64,000 nt of DNA, taken from contig JAFWEW010000041.1 of NCBI GenBank assembly GCA_017512725.1, positions 1 to 64,000 of the forward strand. The letters are read 5' to 3'. Shown here one piece after another: positions 60,288-64,000 of the stretch. The DNA is from Solobacterium sp. Lineage in GTDB: Bacteria; Bacillota_I; Bacilli_A; Erysipelotrichales; Erysipelotrichaceae. Each line of letters opens with the position of its first letter. Within the stretch, counting starts at the first letter, position 1. The position numbers and the translations under genes are program-made. The notes under the pieces were generated by a model. The model had not been told where the DNA came from, did no database searches, and saw only the letters and a program-made list of their open reading frames with translations.

Positions 60288-61365
60288 TCTGCTGGCTGCC
60301 GCAATGCTCGGCGCATGCGGCGGTGCGGAGATCCCGGAAGACGCCGTCATTATTGATGCGCAGAAGGAATACGGCTGCAGCACCATCAATGTCTATAACG
60401 CCGGTGAGTATATTGCCGATGAAACGGTACCGCTGTTTGAAAAGCTCTATACGGCCCATGTCAACTATGTAACCTTTGATTCCAATGAGATGCTCTATAC
60501 GAGACTCCTCGGCGGGAGCCAGTACGATGTGCTGGTGCCGAGTGACTACATGATCGAGCGCCTCATGAATGAGGAAATGCTGCAGCCGCTGGACAAGAGT
60601 GTACTGACCAACTATGAAGGCATCGATCCGGCGGTACTGGACATGGTAAGGGTATTCGATCCCGATCTCACCTATACGGCTCCGTATTTCTACGGCTCCG
60701 TCGGTCTGGTCTACAACAATCAGGTCGTGGATGAGGCCGAGATCCGGGAAAAGGGATGGAACATCCTGCATGACCCGAAGTACAAGGGCAGAGTTTATGC
60801 TTACGACAGCCAGCGTGACATGTTCATGATTGCGCTGAAGGCCCTTGGCTATTCCATGAATACCGATGATCCGAAGGAAATCCAGGAAGCCTACAACTGG
60901 CTGCTTGAGATGAATGAACTCATCGAACCGGCGTATATGACCGATGAAGTCATTGACGGCATGGTAAACAACGAAATGGATATCGCAATCATGTATTCCG
61001 GCGATGCGGCCTATGTCATCGCAGAAAACTATGACATGTCCTATATCGAACCGGAACAGGGAACCAATGTCTGGGTGGATGCGATGGTCATTCCCGCTAA
61101 CAGTGCCTGCCCGGCGCTTGCCAACCAGTTCATCAACTTCATGATGGATGAAGATGTTTCCTACGCCAACAGTGAATACGTCGGCTATACGAGCCCGATT
61201 ACCACAGTACGGGATGCGCTGGCGGGCGAAGAGGGGGAATACTTCGAAAATATGGCGTATCTGCCAAGAAGCGGATATGAAAAGGATGAGATCTTCCGCT
61301 TCAACGCCAAGATGACCAAACAGCTCAATGAGCTCTATACCAAGGTAAAGATGAGCATCAGCTGA
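60250..61365 (+). CDS. potD: Spermidine/putrescine-binding lipoprotein PotD
   Basis: 371 residues. Signal peptide with lipobox LGAC anchors it outside the membrane. It has the PotD/PotF features INVYNAGEYIADETVPLFEK, YDVLVPSDYMIERLMNEE, and AIMYSGDAAYVIAENYDM, forming the polyamine-binding cleft. It ends the operon; a terminator follows. Confidence 0.94.
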   Translation: MSLHLNWKAVSASLLAAAMLGACGGAEIPEDAVIIDAQKEYGCSTINVYNAGEYIADETVPLFEKLYTAHVNYVTFDSNEMLYTRLLGGSQYDVLVPSDYMIERLMNEEMLQPLDKSVLTNYEGIDPAVLDMVRVFDPDLTYTAPYFYGSVGLVYNNQVVDEAEIREKGWNILHDPKYKGRVYAYDSQRDMFMIALKALGYSMNTDDPKEIQEAYNWLLEMNELIEPAYMTDEVIDGMVNNEMDIAIMYSGDAAYVIAENYDMSYIEPEQGTNVWVDAMVIPANSACPALANQFINFMMDEDVSYANSEYVGYTSPITTVRDALAGEEGEYFENMAYLPRSGYEKDEIFRFNAKMTKQLNELYTKVKMSIS

Positions 61366-61381
61366 TCTTCCGCTTAATCAT

Positions 61382-61414
61382 GGGTATGTGTATACACGCA
61401 TGCCCTTTTATATT
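61382..61414 (+). terminator. Terminator after potD
   Basis: GGGTATGTGT (61382-61391) pairs with ACGCATGCCC (61396-61405) with two G-T wobbles and an ATAC loop, then TTTTATATTT. Confidence 0.78.
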
Positions 61415-61436
61415 TAATAAAATAGATAACTTCATG

Positions 61437-61442
61437 TATAAT
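61437..61442 (+). promoter_or_regulatory. -10 element of the GH9 gene (near-leaderless)
   Basis: Consensus TATAAT ends ten bases before ATG 61453, leaving a leader of at most three or four bases and no Shine-Dalgarno site. The -35 is weak. Confidence 0.5.
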
Positions 61443-61452
61443 TCTCTATTGT

Positions 61453-63735
61453 ATGAGTCAGCCAAATAAGAAATTCCGTTTTGGAAACGTAAATATAAAT
61501 GTAAAAACACTGATTGTCCTGCTGCTGGTCATGGATATGGTGATCCTTGGCGTCATTCTGCTGCGAAAGGACAGATCTTCTGCTCAGCCATCTGACAGCA
61601 CTCCGACCCCGACCGCAGAACCGACAGCCACACCGGAACCGACCCCCGAACCGTCATCCGGACCGGAATCGATCGTCGGGATCCGTTATGCAAAACAGCC
61701 GTATACGGCAGAGGATCCTTCGGAAGGCTTTGCAAGCGAATGGGTGATCATCAACGATGAAAGTGCCTATGCGGATACCTCCAATACCTATGACACCGCA
61801 GTGATCAATGTCGGTTCGACCGGCAATGCATTGTCATCCGTTTCTCTCAGCAGGGGCGGGATCCCGTTCCAGGCCGGTGTTACCTACACCGTGTTCCTCA
61901 ATGCGTCTTCTTCCGTGAACCGGAAGATCGGCATTACGGCAAAGAACTGGGATACCGGAGCGTCCTTTGATTCTACGTCCTTTGATGTTACAGGCGATTC
62001 CAGTTACCACGAATGGACATTTACTCCGTCTGCCACGACCTATAACGGCGGGATCACCATCGATCTTGGCAATAACGGCATTACCGATTCCCATACGGTC
62101 ACGATTCAGGGCCTGCGGATTGCCGGGGATGATTCCAATGCGGCAATTAGGACCAATCAGGTCGGCTACTACGCAGATGAGCAGAAGCGCTGTACGTTCA
62201 TTTACAGTGCCGGCGATCTCTTTGATGTTGTAAATAAAGAAACCGGTGCGATTGCCTATTCCGGTGCGATCGTCGGAAAAATAGAAAATGCGGATACCGG
62301 CGAAATCGATTATTATGGGGATTTTACGAATCTTCGGGAACCCGGGACGTATTTTATCCGTTCCCAGACCGGCGTGATTTCCCATTCCTTTACGATCAGC
62401 GATGATCCGTTTGTGGATCTGAGAAGATCGGCTCTGCGGATGTTCAGTTATCAGAGATGTGGTGAAGACCTTACGGAATGGGCAGGGGATCTGGCACATC
62501 CGGCCTGTCATACCGGAGAATCCAACCTGTATCTGACCGACAGTCTGAGAGATACCCGCGGCGGCTGGCACGATGCGGGAGACTATGGCCGTTATGTGAA
62601 AACCGGTACGAAGGCAGTCAATGATCTGTTATTGTCCTATCTGAATTCACCGGCTGTCTTTGACGATGCCAATGACGGTCCGGACAGCGGAAACGGTGTT
62701 CCGGATATTCTCGATGAAGCCCGCTATGAACTGGAGTGGCTGCTTAAAATGCAGGATCCCGACTCCAATGCATTCTTCATCACAGCGACGACCATGAGTT
62801 TTGCGGATGACTTCTGCGCCCCGGAAGCGGACACCGAACAGCTGTATCTGCTGGGAGGAGATACGATTTCTACGGCAGATGCGGTCGGCTCGCTTGCGAT
62901 TGCCTATCGGGCATTCAAGGATATTGATGAAGATTTCGCAAACCAGTGCCTGGATGCCGCAAAGAAAGGGCAGGGCTACCTGAATGCCAATCCGGAACTT
63001 CGGGCGGAAGCGAATCCGATGGGCTTTTCGACCGGAGAATATCTCGATGACGGCGATCTCGACGGCCGTTTCACCGCACTGATGGCGCTTTATGCGGCAA
63101 CCGGTGATACAGAATATTTAAACAAAGCAAAAGAAATCTACAACACCGGTGAAAGCGTTGTAAACAGCGTTACCTGGAACAACAACGGCATGTACGGTGC
63201 CTATCTGTTTCTGACCTCTGCGAAAGGGGAACAGGATGATAAGGAATTCTTTGATGAGATGCTGCGGGTACTGGATACTGCGGCTTCCAATATCGTTGAT
63301 GTTGCCAACATCACCCCATATCATGTCGCAAACGGCATCTATGCCTGGGGCAGTAATTCCACCATCGCCAGCAACGGCATTGTTCTTTCCATGGCCTATG
63401 ACTTTACCGGCAAACAGGTGTACTATCAGACGGCCCTTGAGCAGGTGAATTATCTGCTTGGGAAGAATTCACTGGATCAGAGCTTTGTCTCGGGATTTGG
63501 CACCAATTCTCCAAAATCCCAGCACAACCGTCTGACCTTATCGAAAAACAGTATGGGAACGGGGTTCCTCTCGGGCGGACCGGATGCCTCCAGGGAAGAC
63601 AAGATCACGCAGGCACTGCCTGCTGATACCCCGAATGCGAAGATCTATGCCGATGACTACCGCAGCTATTCGACCAATGAAATAGCGATCTACTATAACT
63701 CGGCACTATTATACCTTCTGACGACACTGGTTTGA
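61453..63735 (+). CDS. Membrane-anchored glycoside hydrolase family 9 glucanase
   Basis: 760 residues. An uncleaved-looking N-terminal membrane segment (about 16-37) is followed by a Pro/Thr/Glu linker, a carbohydrate-binding-like beta domain (about 70-210, CBM4/9 type), an Ig-like CelD N-domain beginning IRTNQVGYYADEQKRC, and the GH9 catalytic domain with GGWHDAGDYGRYVKT (the two acidic residues), HNRLTLSKNS and the C-terminal catalytic Glu in STNEIAIYYNSALLY. Expected to cut beta-1,4- or mixed-linkage glucans at the cell surface. No cohesin or dockerin is visible, so it is not cellulosomal. Confidence 0.9.
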   Translation: MSQPNKKFRFGNVNINVKTLIVLLLVMDMVILGVILLRKDRSSAQPSDSTPTPTAEPTATPEPTPEPSSGPESIVGIRYAKQPYTAEDPSEGFASEWVIINDESAYADTSNTYDTAVINVGSTGNALSSVSLSRGGIPFQAGVTYTVFLNASSSVNRKIGITAKNWDTGASFDSTSFDVTGDSSYHEWTFTPSATTYNGGITIDLGNNGITDSHTVTIQGLRIAGDDSNAAIRTNQVGYYADEQKRCTFIYSAGDLFDVVNKETGAIAYSGAIVGKIENADTGEIDYYGDFTNLREPGTYFIRSQTGVISHSFTISDDPFVDLRRSALRMFSYQRCGEDLTEWAGDLAHPACHTGESNLYLTDSLRDTRGGWHDAGDYGRYVKTGTKAVNDLLLSYLNSPAVFDDANDGPDSGNGVPDILDEARYELEWLLKMQDPDSNAFFITATTMSFADDFCAPEADTEQLYLLGGDTISTADAVGSLAIAYRAFKDIDEDFANQCLDAAKKGQGYLNANPELRAEANPMGFSTGEYLDDGDLDGRFTALMALYAATGDTEYLNKAKEIYNTGESVVNSVTWNNNGMYGAYLFLTSAKGEQDDKEFFDEMLRVLDTAASNIVDVANITPYHVANGIYAWGSNSTIASNGIVLSMAYDFTGKQVYYQTALEQVNYLLGKNSLDQSFVSGFGTNSPKSQHNRLTLSKNSMGTGFLSGGPDASREDKITQALPADTPNAKIYADDYRSYSTNEIAIYYNSALLYLLTTLV

Positions 63736-63794
63736 GAAATTACAGGTTTTCAAAACAATGTGTGACAGCAAATTTCTCTCCGTTTAATTATGAA

Positions 63795-64000
63795 TCAGCG
63801 AAGTCTATATTTGGTTCCTCTCCCTGTGCCCTCGATAACAACAGCTCCTTTTTCTTCCATTTTCTTAAGCAATTCATTCGTCTTGCTTTTACCGAATTTC
63901 AAAGAGGAAGATGACATTATTTCACTCATTGATTTTTTGACATTTTTGCTCAGGAGATTATAAATAATTCTTTCGTCATTCGTCAGGTTCGACTGTTTTT
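63795..64000 (-). CDS. C-terminal fragment of a winged-helix protein, cut by the right edge
   Basis: A minus-strand frame enters from the right edge and ends with TGA at 63797-63795. The 68 visible residues (NLTNDERIIYNLLSKNVKKS, SEIMSSSSLKFGKSKTNELL, then KKMEEKGAVVIEGTGRGTKY) look like the winged-helix C-terminus of AlbA/Schlafen-type (AAA_4) putative transcriptional regulators or similar. The local AT content is higher than in the rest of the window. It is convergent with the GH9 gene. Identity is tentative as most of the gene is missing. Confidence 0.6.
   Translation of the reverse strand, partial: KQSNLTNDERIIYNLLSKNVKKSMSEIMSSSSLKFGKSKTNELLKKMEEKGAVVIEGTGRGTKYRLR

Noticed and set aside
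63732..63914. 60-residue plus-strand frame after the GH9 gene
   Set aside because: Opposite a better minus-strand frame with winged-helix features; its start overlaps the GH9 stop without a ribosome site.

Overview
The window reads as a chromosomal segment of a low- to mid-GC Bacillota, most likely a gut member of the Erysipelotrichia. This rests on Gram-positive Shine-Dalgarno sites, extended -10 promoters, LCP and YfhO/CsbB-type wall glycosylation genes, DUF1836 beside hemolysin III, a puuR-potABCD operon and a Bacillus-like housekeeping order (rbgA-rnhB-dprA-topA-trmFO-xerC ... rpsB-tsf). The genus is inference. No rRNA, tRNA, insertion sequence, prophage or CRISPR array was seen. No stretch over 300 bases lacks a gene; the longest gaps (56313-56543, 34150-34362) hold terminators, promoters or a ribosomal-protein leader.

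Layout. 1-8012: edge fragment, nagB, trxA, then a YfhO membrane protein, a polyprenyl-phosphate glycosyltransferase, an unknown membrane protein and a mosaic LCP protein whose tail is encoded by a 15-bp minisatellite. 8164-23621: surface-glycan locus of 16 genes in two blocks separated by a terminator at 13166. The first makes dTDP-4-keto-6-deoxyglucose (rfbA, rfbB) and adds a reductase, a Glf-type mutase and a GT10 transferase. The second has a Wzx flippase, three GT2 enzymes, an ATP-grasp ligase, an SMR pair, a lipoprotein and a coupled trio: NDP-hexose 3-ketoreductase-like, 4-aminotransferase, NDP-hexose 2,3-dehydratase. No rfbC or rfbD is present. 23739-36233: housekeeping block (lepB, rbgA, rnhB, dprA, topA, trmFO, xerC, rpsB, tsf), interrupted by a NodB-like deacetylase gene and a glycosyltransferase gene. 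36341-48646: small zinc-ribbon proteins, PC4-like protein, HAD phosphatases, GH3 lipoprotein, divergent HlyIII/DUF1836 pair with clear operators, M48 peptidase, gamma-carbonic-anhydrase-like protein, EamA exporter, pdp, comB-like. 48655-56312: diguanylate cyclase, rplS, and a second GT2/GT-C/YfhO module. 56544-61365: puuR-like regulator and potABCD, with an unusual insertion in PotA. 61453-63735: membrane-anchored GH9 glucanase. 63795-64000: C-terminal end of a winged-helix gene on the minus strand.

How it may work together. The strongest candidate for an undescribed system is the sugar locus. RfbA and RfbB supply dTDP-4-keto-6-deoxyglucose; the 2,3-dehydratase and its 3-ketoreductase partner would remove the 2-hydroxyl; the WecE/RffA-like transaminase would add a 4-amino group, giving a 4-amino-2,4,6-trideoxyhexose of the sort known from antibiotic glycosides. 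An ArnC/GtrB-like transferase and an ArnE/ArnF-like SMR pair in the same operon could load it on undecaprenyl phosphate and flip it, and YfhO/GT-C proteins elsewhere in the window could attach it to wall polymers. Enzyme families are read from the sequence; the assembled pathway and the final sugar are inference.
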